The notes under the pieces are model-generated. The model made no database searches, was not told the origin of the DNA, and saw nothing but the letters and a program-made list of their open reading frames with translations. The translations under genes and the position numbers were made by a program. Source: Sphingobacterium pedocola (GTDB taxonomy: Bacteria > Bacteroidota > Bacteroidia > Sphingobacteriales > Sphingobacteriaceae). Taken from it: a stretch of 64,000 bases of DNA. Below, piece by piece: positions 53,224 to 62,737 of the stretch. Within the stretch, counting starts at the first letter, position 1; the number at the start of each line of letters is the position of its first letter. The stretch covers positions 1,290,678 to 1,354,677 of the forward strand of contig NZ_MU158689.1 of assembly GCF_015209965.1 (NCBI RefSeq), written 5' to 3'.

Positions 53224-53442
53224 ATGGATTTAAAAAATAGTACCATCCTCATCACGGGCGGAACCAGCGGCATCAGGCTGGAATTTGTTAAACAACTCAC
53301 CGAAATCGGGGCGAAAGTAATTGTTACAGGGCGTAAACAGGACGCTTTGGACGAAGCCAGAAAGCAGTTTCCCAACGTGCATACTTTTCAAAGTGATGTG
53401 AGCAAACCGGCAGGAGCTGCCTGCAGGGCAATCTTTATCTGA
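53224..53442 (+). pseudogene. Short-chain dehydrogenase/reductase, N-terminal remnant
   Basis: The frame from ATG 53224 reads MDLKNSTILITGGTSGIRLE, FVKQLTEIGAKVIVTGRKQD and PNVHTFQSDVSKP, the N-terminal NAD(P)-binding half of an SDR of the DltE/YdfG-like type. It then departs from the family after about 64 residues and stops. SDR proteins are about 230-250 residues; the catalytic YxxxK is missing. The glycine motif reads GGTSGIR rather than the usual GGTSGIG, a further sign of decay. The remnant ends 40 bases from the stop of the next receptor gene. Confidence 0.8.
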
Positions 53443-53482
53443 GTTTCTTTGGGAAGTGGCTTACGCTCGTCTTGCCGGGCAA

Positions 53483-55846
53483 TTATTCGCCAAACCGATA
53501 GCTAACGGAAACAATTATTTTTCGATTGTCCGGAAAATCCGAATGGTATACAATGAGGTCGCCGTATTGACTCGTATATCTGGGGTTTGCATTTCGTATC
53601 AGTCCAGTGGCCGCAATTTTTACCATAGCGCGATCTTTCCACATCTTTTTCTCTGCAGCGAGATCTAGCCCATATCGCCGATCGGAACGTCTTGCTCCGG
53701 TCGTTACGCCCGAGTTATAGTATGCCGAAGCCTCGCCCCTCAGCCCCCGGGCAAAGTGAAGCGTATGCTTGCTATTTGCAGACCAGCTGCTACCGCTATT
53801 GTCTAACGTAATATCATTTATCGCTCCGCTATAGCTATTATAAAAACCATTGAGGTAATGGCTGGCGGTCCACCACGAACTAAAGCTGTTGTTGTACATC
53901 ATGCTGGCACTATAGTTCCGATAACGGCCTATATTTTCCGGCCTTGTCAAATTTTCAGCGGGCAGGCTTCCCACCCGGCTCACCCAATTTATTACATTCA
54001 GGCCGTAGCTCATGCTCACCGTAGTAAACAATTTATTCCTAAATCCGTGTCCCAGCTCAGCGATATAGCTCCGTTCAGGTTGAAGGTTTGGGTTTCCTTC
54101 TATATAACTATATGCATCCTCGTATATCCTAAAAGCATTAATGTCGTGATCTCCCGGACGTTCGATTCTACTGCTTACCGAAGCACGAAACAGGTGTTGT
54201 TCATTGAGGTGATAAGTAGCCGACGCATTTGGGAAAATATGCATATAACGTTGCCTATTTGTTTCTTGAAGCGTCATCTGTTCAGCCTTGATAAAGGTAT
54301 ATTCTCCCCGCAGCCCAACCTGGTACTCCAGCTTCTGCAGCTTACCGGAGAATATAAAATAGAGCGCTTCAATATGTTGCGTATACTGAAAACGATTAGA
54401 AGTCGTATAATCACGCACCCAACTGTTATCCTGCAGCGTGTCATTGGCAACGTCATTATTTATAAAAAAATACGTAGCCTTCCATCCCAATTCCAGTTTT
54501 CCTGCGTCTCCTAAAGGCGCGCTATAATCCAACCTACCGGCATAGGTCGTATTACTCAATGCTTGTTTATTCGTACGTGCTGTGTTACCGCGGTCTGTTC
54601 CCTCCCTCTCAAAGAAATTCGTCTGAAAAATATTGTCATATTCATTTGTATGTGGCGCATAGTCTAGGTTTATTTTTAGAAAATGGTCTTCTCCTTCGTA
54701 TTTATTGACATAGTTTATATTAAAAGTCAAGTTGTTATACATTTCGTCAAAGCGATTATTTGTCGTAGCCCGCTCCATGTCCACATGCGTACGGTCGTCT
54801 ATCCACATGTTTATATCTGCTGCGCTAATGAAGCGGCCTCTCATCCAGTGGAAACTGGCATCCAACACTCCACCGTCATCAAAGGTATAGCTTGCTCCTG
54901 TGCGCAGGCTGTGGTATCGTCCCGGATCAAGCCGTTTCTGTTCCTTTTGCCGCTGTACCATTGTGACGCTACCATCCGTATAAAATTCGCGCTCGATTGC
55001 CGAACTATCTTTTGATTGCTCATAGCCGAGCGACCCATTTATGTACATATCCAGGCTATTGACCCGGTAATGAATTCCGCCGCCTGCGACCCCTTGCGAA
55101 CCACGCGACCGCGAGCCCCTAACGAACACGTCGCCGCCAAAACCTAATTTTTTGTTGCGTTTGGTCACTATGTTAATGATCCCCGCGGTTCCCGCAGCGT
55201 CCTCCCGGGTCGATGGATTACTCATCAATTCCAGCTTTGCTACATCGCTGGCCTGCATACCCCGGAGCATGCTGGCCAACTGTTCGCCCGAAAGATAGGT
55301 ATCCCGACCATCAATAATTACCCGTGCCCCTGCGCGGCCTTGAATCGAAAAATTACCTTTTCCATCGGCCAATACGCCCGGAGTTTTCTCCAGTAGTTCC
55401 AACAGGTTATTTCCCTCGCTCAGAACCGTACCTTCCACGTCGACCACCATCTTATCTACATACTGTCTAATTCCAGGCTGTTTACCCACCACGCTCACCG
55501 CTTCAATTTCCTGCCCTGCAGCCCGTAAGATGACCGGTACTGCCGTATGGAGCCCCTCTCCTGCTTTCAAATCAAGATCAGCACTCAGATGCGGCTCAAA
55601 CCCCAATATCTTGTAGTGCAGTTTATAGGTTCCCGGCCTATCCACCCGAAAGCTGAAATTCCCCCGCTGATCCGTTTTCTGTTGAGCGTAGACCAACGAA
55701 TCCGGTATAGATAATAAACTTATGCTGGCATCACCCAACGCATTCCCCTCCTCTGTCAATACTTTTCCAGATAAGGATACTTGCGCAGTCAATGCCGTAT
55801 GTATAAAAAAAGATAACGCCAATAAAAACACGTATTTCGCACTCAT
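53483..55846 (-). CDS. TonB-linked outer membrane beta-barrel protein (OMP_b-brl_3 type)
   Basis: The 787-residue protein has a signal peptide (FLLALSFFIHTALTAQ), a CarboxypepD_reg-like domain (VSLSGKVLTEEGNALGDASISL), a plug-like part (VDVEGTVLSEGNNLLELLEKTPGVLAD, GRDTYLSGEQLASMLRGMQASDVAKLELMSNPS) and a barrel ending ending VSVSYRFGE. The RGEYTFIKAEQMT and YIEGNPNLQPERSY segments fit outer membrane barrels of this class. No STN domain. It is the last gene of the iron-type operon, 79 bases after the PepSY gene. A heme or siderophore role is inferred from context. Confidence 0.85.
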   Translation of the reverse strand: MSAKYVFLLALSFFIHTALTAQVSLSGKVLTEEGNALGDASISLLSIPDSLVYAQQKTDQRGNFSFRVDRPGTYKLHYKILGFEPHLSADLDLKAGEGLHTAVPVILRAAGQEIEAVSVVGKQPGIRQYVDKMVVDVEGTVLSEGNNLLELLEKTPGVLADGKGNFSIQGRAGARVIIDGRDTYLSGEQLASMLRGMQASDVAKLELMSNPSTREDAAGTAGIINIVTKRNKKLGFGGDVFVRGSRSRGSQGVAGGGIHYRVNSLDMYINGSLGYEQSKDSSAIEREFYTDGSVTMVQRQKEQKRLDPGRYHSLRTGASYTFDDGGVLDASFHWMRGRFISAADINMWIDDRTHVDMERATTNNRFDEMYNNLTFNINYVNKYEGEDHFLKINLDYAPHTNEYDNIFQTNFFEREGTDRGNTARTNKQALSNTTYAGRLDYSAPLGDAGKLELGWKATYFFINNDVANDTLQDNSWVRDYTTSNRFQYTQHIEALYFIFSGKLQKLEYQVGLRGEYTFIKAEQMTLQETNRQRYMHIFPNASATYHLNEQHLFRASVSSRIERPGDHDINAFRIYEDAYSYIEGNPNLQPERSYIAELGHGFRNKLFTTVSMSYGLNVINWVSRVGSLPAENLTRPENIGRYRNYSASMMYNNSFSSWWTASHYLNGFYNSYSGAINDITLDNSGSSWSANSKHTLHFARGLRGEASAYYNSGVTTGARRSDRRYGLDLAAEKKMWKDRAMVKIAATGLIRNANPRYTSQYGDLIVYHSDFPDNRKIIVSVSYRFGE

Positions 55847-55925
55847 GTATAAAGAATCAATTGATGTTAAAAAAATTAACTACCCAACATATCGGCACCA
55901 TCTGGTTACCAGTAGATCGTAGCCA

Positions 55926-57074
55926 CTATTTGCGCTTACCCAGCCATACGCAGAAACCTGTTATGGGTAAAGATGCACAGATAAGACTCGCAAAAAAATA
56001 AAGCCATTTGGTAAACATTCCACCAATGTATCCCGTGTGCAGTCCGTAATTCGCACGCATAAACCAGTTTGCAGTATCCTCCTCGTCCATCGGTTTGTCC
56101 GAACTCGATAACAAATTAAGGTTCTCGCGATCAAAGTAGAGCACACGCCATGTACCGCCCGTCATATCGGTACATGCATAAATGGCTTCATCGGTATCCT
56201 TTGGGAAGTGAATGCTGATTTCCAATGGATTGTGCTTCGCAATCTCGTGTGTCACTTTATGCCAAATGACATCCATTTTTTTGTCCATACCTGTCGGTGG
56301 GGGGCTGGTCCATTTTTCGATCACATAGGTCAGCGGCGGATCAATCGCTTTCGTCCCGCCCAAGGCAGAAAAAACACTTTCACGAACCACGATAAACCCC
56401 ATTACCAATCCTGTAAACGCCATTAATAGCCCCAATAAAAGGGCATAGAAACCCAATACATTATGAAGATCGTAATTGATCCGCTTCCATTTGCCCCTCC
56501 AGGTAATCGTAAAAGCCTGCCTCATCTGCCGCTTTTTCCATTTTTTAGGCCACCACAGTACAATACCTGTAAGCAACAACACGCCAAATATAAGGGTGGA
56601 CCAAGATACCACCGCCCTTCCGATTTCACGGGGCATCCACAGGTTGCGATGCCCCTCGTCTATCTCATGGAAAAAATCTTCATGATCAATCTGTGCCAAT
56701 ACCTTTCCAGTATAGGGATTCGCATAAATCAAGAGTTCACTATCGTCTGGCGCGATTTTTACAGGCGCATCATCACCATAGTACCACAATTTGCGAATGT
56801 GCATATCCGGTATCTGCTGTGCTACCCGTTTGCGCATCTCCGACGGAGGGAGAAGATTTTCTTGTCCCAGGTTTTCGACGTTCCACCAGGGGCGCGACCA
56901 TTCGGTAATCTCCTTTTGAAAGACTAAGATACAGCCCGTTAGACTGATAAGTACAACAGGAATACCCGATACAATACCCACCCACAGATGAAACCAATCG
57001 TTTGCACGTCTCCACCAAACCTTCTTCTGCTTTTTCTTTCTAGAACGGATGGGATTCTTTTTCTCCTCGATCAT
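55926..57074 (-). CDS. PepSY domain-containing transmembrane protein (PiuB type)
   Basis: The 382-residue inner-membrane protein has the PepSY-associated TM arrangement: helices near residues 29-50 (WFHLWVGIVSGIPVVLISLTG), 150-175, 207-233 and 348-372, with PepSY-like periplasmic segments (DMHIRKLWYYGDDAPVKI, ANPYTGKVLAQI). WKRINYDLHNVLGFYALL and NLWMPREIGRAVVSWSTLIFG fit the PiuB family, often next to ferrisiderophore receptors and thought to reduce or handle siderophore iron in the periplasm. It starts 9 bases after the DUF4374 gene. Confidence 0.9.
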   Translation of the reverse strand: MIEEKKNPIRSRKKKQKKVWWRRANDWFHLWVGIVSGIPVVLISLTGCILVFQKEITEWSRPWWNVENLGQENLLPPSEMRKRVAQQIPDMHIRKLWYYGDDAPVKIAPDDSELLIYANPYTGKVLAQIDHEDFFHEIDEGHRNLWMPREIGRAVVSWSTLIFGVLLLTGIVLWWPKKWKKRQMRQAFTITWRGKWKRINYDLHNVLGFYALLLGLLMAFTGLVMGFIVVRESVFSALGGTKAIDPPLTYVIEKWTSPPPTGMDKKMDVIWHKVTHEIAKHNPLEISIHFPKDTDEAIYACTDMTGGTWRVLYFDRENLNLLSSSDKPMDEEDTANWFMRANYGLHTGYIGGMFTKWLYFFASLICASLPITGFCVWLGKRK

Positions 57075-57083
57075 TAAAACGTA

Positions 57084-58289
57084 TTATTTCAGTTTATCAA
57101 TACGAGAAAAGGAATTGTAACCACCCTGTATGCTCAAGCCCCGGGTTACTTTATCGCTGTCAGCGTCATAAATCCAGATATAATCCGTTCCTTGTCCGGA
57201 TAAAACCGCTATATAGGCTTTACCATCTTCCACGTAAATGTTTCTCTCGCCCGAGGCACCTGCAGGTATCTCCGTCAATTTGCGCACCTCATTTCCTGTC
57301 GCCAGATCAAGGATAATGTATCCGAATTTCGTGTTTTCATAGCCTTCCGTTTCTTGCACCTTTAAGATCGCCTTTCCGTTACCAAGATCCATAAATACCC
57401 CGGCAGCTGCCTCTTTACCGGTTTCCTGTAGTACATCCACATAATACGTCTTATCCAGCTCATCTTCTCCTTTTTTGATCCGGTAGATTCCTTTTGGCGC
57501 ACGCGATCCGTTTTCGTTCCAAACTAGATTCCAGCTGGTCAGGAAGTACATATCGCCGTTATGATCCACAAAAGAAGTTGCAAAATATCCCGATGTGCTG
57601 CCCACTCCTACTGATCGATCGTCCGTAGAGATCTTGGTCACGGCAAATCCCGGGTAGCTCACCGCCATGGTGTACAAACGTGGATATACGCGAAAAGCAG
57701 TTGTATTTTGCATATTTACCGAAAAAAATAATTTACCATCTTTAAATTGAAGATCTCCACCTACAAGATATTTGTTATAGCTTTCAGGTCGTTCAGGAAG
57801 ACCAGTAACAGTCCCTGTGGTAATAGATAGATCGTCCGTATTGATGACCACTGTGTTCACGGCGTTGCCCGACGCGTTATTGCCGATCATCACGAGTGTA
57901 TGATCATTTACCCAGGTATGACCAGCCAGCGAAGCCAGGTGCGAAAAGGGAACCTCCTTCACGACATTCACGGCTCCATTCTCAAGCTTATATTTTCCCA
58001 ATCTTCCTTCCGCTGCATTGTAAAAGTAATAGAAGCCGTCTTTCACAATAACAGAGTTGTTCAGCTTGGTCGTTACGTCGATCCCATTTCCCTGCAATTT
58101 GGCCGATCCCTGCGTCAGGTCTTTCACGTTAAGCGCATAATAACTGGTATTGGGCCAGGTGCCTAACTGAATCCACAGGGCAAAGGCCGCATCATCCGCT
58201 ACTGGAATATCGTCGTCATTGTTGTTTTTCTTACAAGAAGTAGTGCATATAAGCAGCACCAAGGCTAATTTTAAAAATTTAGTATACAT
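57084..58289 (-). CDS. DUF4374 family lipoprotein
   Basis: The 401-residue lipoprotein (lipobox ICTTSC, Cys about 19) has the beta-propeller-like pattern of DUF4374: DDAAFALWIQLGTWPNTSYYALN, GHTWVNDHTLVMIGNNASG, SYNKYLVGGDLQFKDGKLFFSVN, and GQGTDYIWIYDADSDKVTRGLSIQ. These proteins lie beside TonB receptors and PepSY proteins in Bacteroidota; the substrate is not known. It is followed closely by the PepSY gene and preceded (6 bases) by the receptor, so co-transcription is likely. Confidence 0.85.
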   Translation of the reverse strand: MYTKFLKLALVLLICTTSCKKNNNDDDIPVADDAAFALWIQLGTWPNTSYYALNVKDLTQGSAKLQGNGIDVTTKLNNSVIVKDGFYYFYNAAEGRLGKYKLENGAVNVVKEVPFSHLASLAGHTWVNDHTLVMIGNNASGNAVNTVVINTDDLSITTGTVTGLPERPESYNKYLVGGDLQFKDGKLFFSVNMQNTTAFRVYPRLYTMAVSYPGFAVTKISTDDRSVGVGSTSGYFATSFVDHNGDMYFLTSWNLVWNENGSRAPKGIYRIKKGEDELDKTYYVDVLQETGKEAAAGVFMDLGNGKAILKVQETEGYENTKFGYIILDLATGNEVRKLTEIPAGASGERNIYVEDGKAYIAVLSGQGTDYIWIYDADSDKVTRGLSIQGGYNSFSRIDKLK

Positions 58290-58295
58290 GTTGAT

Positions 58296-60680
58296 TTAGT
58301 TATTTTGAATTAATAAGTAACGAAGTTTTACATAGCATGCTCTGCCGGGCCTTTGCAAGCGAAAATTATCAAACGTAAGTTCATTTGTCAGGTTTCTACA
58401 TTCAAACGAAATATTGTACTTCCCGCCCGGTGTAGCATAGGATACAATGGCACTATGGATCAGTTGCTTCGGGATAATCTCTGTTGAATTTTCGGTCGAT
58501 ATATTTGCCCAGGAACGGTAATACCACTGCGTAAAGTGCGTCATCAGGTTGAGTTGCAGGCGGCTGTCGTGATTTGGCCATCCTTGCTTGGTAATGCCCA
58601 GATCAAAATTCCCGAATAACCACGGACGGTTAGGGATTTCGCTCTCATACGTACTGGAGATTCCGTTAGATGGATCGTTATTTAAATACTTGGTATTATC
58701 AATCGCCTGTTGGTACGTCAGGTTAACCATGGCCGACAACCAATTTCCATACCCATACCGCACTTCACCTTCTACACCACGCACCAAGCTATTGGTGAGG
58801 TTCTGGTACTGTATCATATTATTCGCGTACTGATTCGGAGAGATAAAATCCTTGACGTTGCGATACGTACCGAGTGCTTCCACAAACCAATCGTGCTTGC
58901 CCGACTGCAGCCCGTAATACAGTCCCAGATTCATGTTGTTGCTGGCCTCCGGCTTTAGGTCAAGGTTGTTAAATATCTGGAAACCATCGCCAAACATTTC
59001 GTTAACATCCTGTAAGCGGTACGTATTTTCGTACGATGCCTTAATACCCGCATGCGGTGTCCATTTATAAACCGAAGCGATCGCATAACCATAATAACTG
59101 TTGTAATCCGACACATTCACCATGCCCTGCACTCCATAATCATACTGTCGCTTTTCCGTACTCAATCCATAATATTTAGCCATGAAGGTGTTTGTCCACC
59201 GGCCAAACCATTCGTGCTGGTATGCCAATCCGACAATATGTTTACCCAACTTCCCGGGCATATCATCATTTTCAGCATAATAGGCATTGTATGCGTTATT
59301 CTCGATCTGGTCGAGGGTATAATTCAAACTTAGCTTATGACGGTCAGATAGGCGATAATTGGCATTTGTCCGTGTAAATATACGTGGCCTTTTTACTGTC
59401 GCTAGCCCAAATGTTCCTGTCTCCGAATTTCCTTCCGTATACGAGCCGTCCCAACGGTAGTTGCGGAGCACCGTGTCGGCCACTACGCTATAGTCCCTAG
59501 AATAGTTTGCAAATAAGCTGAGGTCAAGCTTATCGGCCAACAAACCTGTTTTGCTATAGCGAAGGCTAGCTGCTTTTGCATTTCCGTCGCGACTTACGTT
59601 GCCGTAAACAATAGACTGCCTCACACCGGTTTGCACCTGCTTGTCAAAATCAGTATAACCTACCCCAATAAAAAGAGCATCTGCCCAGGATTTATTGACT
59701 ACGCCGACCTCAAAACGCCCCATTAACGAACGGTATCTGTCGTTAAAACGTGGCAGATCGCGTAATACGAAGGCATTATTCTCCACCGCCTCTACATCGC
59801 GCATGAGGTAATTATTTTTAGAATAGTTAAAAAAACCACTCGCTTTGAATACCAGCCCAGTGGGATGATGCACATATTGTGTATTCAAAGCAGACTGATT
59901 ACTTTGAAAAGACCCATAACTATGGCTGATATCCAAATAATTCGCTAACGACTTGTTCGTCACGATATTGACCGCTCCACCCAACGCATCTGATCCCAAC
60001 TCGATCGGCGCCACACCCTTGTATACTTCTATCCGGTCGGCCAGGTTTACCGGAATATTATTAAGCGACATTGCGCTCCCCATGATATCTAGCGGCACCC
60101 CATCCATAAAAAATTTAACAGCACTGCCGGATAACCCATTGACCGAAAACTCAAAGTCGGACCCCATACCTCCCTGCTCTCTAACCTTTACACCCGTTGA
60201 ACGGTTAAGTACCTGATTCAGATCGGCCGTTGTGTTAGCAAGCCTACGCGTATCGATCGCATTAACCGCAAATCCCTGCTCCTTCAGTTGGCGTGTTTCC
60301 GAACGGCCGGCAACTGCTACTTCATCCATCTGTCGCGCATTTCGGCTAAGGATAATCAGGTCGGTATTTATCTGGCCCGGCTGTTGGGCCTTTATTTCCT
60401 GCCGCTGTATCTCGAAACCCATACTGCTCAATGCTATCGAATAGTTTCCGGTATTTGGCACGGGAAGAAGAAATACGCCGGCTTGATCGGTACGGGTCGA
60501 CTGTGCTGTTCCAGCAATTTTTACCGTCACCCCTTCCACAGGAATATTATCCGTGTCGACGACCCGCGCCGTAATGACATATTGTTGTCGTTGCGTCTGC
60601 CCTTGCCCCTGAAGCAGGATCATTGCTAAAAGAAAAATTAAACTGATGCGGAACCCCTTATTCCTAAAAAATGCGACCAT
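58296..60680 (-). CDS. TonB-dependent outer membrane receptor (siderophore/iron type)
   Basis: The 794-residue receptor has a signal (RISLIFLLAMILLQGQGQTQ), a CarboxypepD_reg-like domain (VVDTDNIPVEGVTVKIAG), plug (RRLANTTADLNQVLNRSTGVKVREQGG, FMDGVPLDIMGSAMSLNNIPVNLADRIEVYKG, LGSDALGGAVNIVTNKS) and 22-strand barrel ending VKLRYLLIQNN. No STN domain is present despite the sigma/anti-sigma genes upstream. Ligand by context: a siderophore or heme. Confidence 0.93.
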   Translation of the reverse strand: MVAFFRNKGFRISLIFLLAMILLQGQGQTQRQQYVITARVVDTDNIPVEGVTVKIAGTAQSTRTDQAGVFLLPVPNTGNYSIALSSMGFEIQRQEIKAQQPGQINTDLIILSRNARQMDEVAVAGRSETRQLKEQGFAVNAIDTRRLANTTADLNQVLNRSTGVKVREQGGMGSDFEFSVNGLSGSAVKFFMDGVPLDIMGSAMSLNNIPVNLADRIEVYKGVAPIELGSDALGGAVNIVTNKSLANYLDISHSYGSFQSNQSALNTQYVHHPTGLVFKASGFFNYSKNNYLMRDVEAVENNAFVLRDLPRFNDRYRSLMGRFEVGVVNKSWADALFIGVGYTDFDKQVQTGVRQSIVYGNVSRDGNAKAASLRYSKTGLLADKLDLSLFANYSRDYSVVADTVLRNYRWDGSYTEGNSETGTFGLATVKRPRIFTRTNANYRLSDRHKLSLNYTLDQIENNAYNAYYAENDDMPGKLGKHIVGLAYQHEWFGRWTNTFMAKYYGLSTEKRQYDYGVQGMVNVSDYNSYYGYAIASVYKWTPHAGIKASYENTYRLQDVNEMFGDGFQIFNNLDLKPEASNNMNLGLYYGLQSGKHDWFVEALGTYRNVKDFISPNQYANNMIQYQNLTNSLVRGVEGEVRYGYGNWLSAMVNLTYQQAIDNTKYLNNDPSNGISSTYESEIPNRPWLFGNFDLGITKQGWPNHDSRLQLNLMTHFTQWYYRSWANISTENSTEIIPKQLIHSAIVSYATPGGKYNISFECRNLTNELTFDNFRLQRPGRACYVKLRYLLIQNN

Positions 60681-60774
60681 GATTCGTTACTTGATACAAT
60701 ACCATAGTAGCACAACTGCGTATTTTCCGCAATGCGATCTTATTTTTTTTTAGAATAAATTTAAATAAGGTGGT

Positions 60775-62010
60775 TTACTCGGTATGTAGCCGCTCTAGGC
60801 GAAAGATATAATCGATGTTTCCGGCTATATGTAAGCCCTTTTCGAGGTGTTGGTCTTTTGTTCGGTAAAGCCAGACATCATTATTGCCCTTACCGTCATT
60901 TATGGTGATGTAAGCTGTATCACCCTCTACCAATACACAGGTGCGCGAAGACCCTCTATCGAGTGGCAGATCTAATTTACGGCTGTAGGACGGATCCAAA
61001 AGGTCGATTTCGTAGAATTCATTGTGCGGTAGCAGGTAATGTTCTTTATAATCGCGAAACAGATCTTTCCGTTCACTACGGACAATAGCTTTGTTGCCAC
61101 CCAGGTACCACATACCGTACGCATGGTTGTGGATCTGCGAGTCCGATATATTATAAAAGTATGAGGTATCCAGATGCTGCTCTCCGGCTTTGATCCGGTA
61201 GATTGCCGTCGGCTGTTGCGGATTTGCACCGCGCACAATTCCCGGAGCAGACATAAAGTAGAAGTCGCCTTTTTCATCTTCAAATGTATTCTGCTGCGCC
61301 GTATTAACGTTTCCAGGATAGGTTGAACGTGCATCTTTATCGACACTGAGGAGCTTCATCTCGGGATACGAGAACTGCGCCACGTATACGGTGTCGGCAG
61401 ATCCATACCCCATTTCCGAATTGGTATAATGGTACGTATACCCCATCCATAGCTGTTCCCCTCTTTTGTAGACAAAGCCGACCGACATATTATCGAAAGG
61501 ACCTGCCGGGGCATCCAAAGCGAGCTCGTCGATGCGTACACGCATATCCTGTACATTGATCTCTGCATAATGCTTCTTTTTCCGTCCGACGCTATGGTTC
61601 ACGATAAAAAGGTGTGTATCATCGAGAAAGAGTGCATTGTCGGGGTAACTAAATCCTTTCAGATATACCGAGTCTAGCCGTAAAAACTTTTTATCCTGTA
61701 TTTTCCCTTTAATGAGGTATTCGGTTTTGGAATCTACAAAATAATAGAAGCCATCGCGAACGAGCATGTAGTACCAGATTTTGGCTGGACGGTCAAGCAA
61801 AGCCCCATTTATCACGGGATCTACCGTACCGGTATCAAGCTGTTCGGCCTGCCAGATATACTGCTGTCCATCTGTCGTCATGAACAGCATGCTGTAAGGA
61901 AGCTTTTCCCTTGCTTTCTCCGGCTGGCATGACGTAAAAGACAGCATGCCACACAGCATACTGAAGAGAATTAAGACAACACCAATCTTCCCCTTATTCT
62001 TTTCTTTCAT
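60775..62010 (-). CDS. DUF4374-like lipoprotein, first copy
   Basis: The 411-residue lipoprotein (lipobox SFTSC, Cys about 28) parallels the 57084-58289 protein in pattern: YYMLVRDGFYYFVDSKTEYL corresponds to NSVIVKDGFYYFYNAAEGRL, and NDVWLYRTKDQHLEKGLHIAGNIDYIFRLERL to DYIWIYDADSDKVTRGLSIQGGYNSFSRIDKL. It is a distant paralogue on the other side of the receptor. It is 5 bases after the anti-sigma-like gene. Confidence 0.78.
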   Translation of the reverse strand: MKEKNKGKIGVVLILFSMLCGMLSFTSCQPEKAREKLPYSMLFMTTDGQQYIWQAEQLDTGTVDPVINGALLDRPAKIWYYMLVRDGFYYFVDSKTEYLIKGKIQDKKFLRLDSVYLKGFSYPDNALFLDDTHLFIVNHSVGRKKKHYAEINVQDMRVRIDELALDAPAGPFDNMSVGFVYKRGEQLWMGYTYHYTNSEMGYGSADTVYVAQFSYPEMKLLSVDKDARSTYPGNVNTAQQNTFEDEKGDFYFMSAPGIVRGANPQQPTAIYRIKAGEQHLDTSYFYNISDSQIHNHAYGMWYLGGNKAIVRSERKDLFRDYKEHYLLPHNEFYEIDLLDPSYSRKLDLPLDRGSSRTCVLVEGDTAYITINDGKGNNDVWLYRTKDQHLEKGLHIAGNIDYIFRLERLHTE

Positions 62011-62014
62011 GTGC

Positions 62015-62686
62015 TTAAATGCCGAATTGAGCCCGTAACGAGTTTTGTAATAACGGAGGTAAATCGTTCAAATCACGCTCACTTTTGACAATAATCTCTC
62101 TATTTTTATGATCCCCAAGATCCAAGGCAAAATAGGTTTCGCCCGCATTTACCTGCATTTCTTTCCGATATTCCTTATTATCATACGAATTCTTGGCCGC
62201 GAATGCCAGTCTCATGGTTTTATTTACGGTGACTTTTACCGTGCCACAAAAATTAACGAGTTCTAATTTATCAATAAAATTGGCCTTGCTATTTTCGCCT
62301 GTCACGACACTTACACCAGCTATGCCGCTGCCAGCTACTGTTTGATCGCTTTTTATTCGGTTGTTAAAGGGCGTTTTACCACTATCGAGTACCCAAAAAC
62401 ATATAAAACCAGCTACTAAAACGGCTGCCGCACCCCAATATGTGCTACGCAAGCGGAGGTTGTTTATAAAGTTAAATGCCGTTTTCTCCCGTGGCTCTTT
62501 TTCAATCGTTTCGGCCTTTAAAGAGCCCCATATGTCTTCTTTTATCGCATTTTTATCCGCTATTTCCAAGGGTGCCGATAACACTTCTTCACTATCCGTA
62601 TTTAACCAAGCTTCCACCTGCGCCTTTTCCTGTTCGGAACAGCGCCCCTGATGGTATTTTGCGATAAGTTCTTTGGAAATATCCAT
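62015..62686 (-). CDS. Short single-helix anti-sigma-like protein
   Basis: I start at ATG 62686 (a TTG at 62692 is two codons upstream), giving about 223 residues. The N-terminal region KYHQGRCSEQEKAQVEAWLNTDSEE resembles the cytoplasmic N-terminus of FecR-type anti-sigma factors. One membrane helix (TYWGAAAVLVAGFICFWVLDS, about 84-104) is followed by a periplasmic part of about 110 residues without the FecR signatures TPRG..YxVxLPDGTxVWLN. It lies 52 bases after the sigma gene. I infer an anti-sigma role from position and topology. Confidence 0.68.
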   Translation of the reverse strand: MDISKELIAKYHQGRCSEQEKAQVEAWLNTDSEEVLSAPLEIADKNAIKEDIWGSLKAETIEKEPREKTAFNFINNLRLRSTYWGAAAVLVAGFICFWVLDSGKTPFNNRIKSDQTVAGSGIAGVSVVTGENSKANFIDKLELVNFCGTVKVTVNKTMRLAFAAKNSYDNKEYRKEMQVNAGETYFALDLGDHKNREIIVKSERDLNDLPPLLQNSLRAQFGI

Positions 62687-62737
62687 AGCCAATTAGCACG
62701 ATCGTTTGCACAAAAATACAAAAATAAATATGTAAAG

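Noticed and set aside
53858..54514. 218-codon plus-strand frame inside the barrel gene
   Set aside because: Antisense shadow of a certain gene.
56463..56927. 154-codon plus-strand frame inside the PepSY gene
   Set aside because: Antisense shadow; no start context or family.
60972..61346. Second minus-strand frame inside the first DUF4374-like gene
   Set aside because: Overlapping frame of the real gene; repeats and composition are random.
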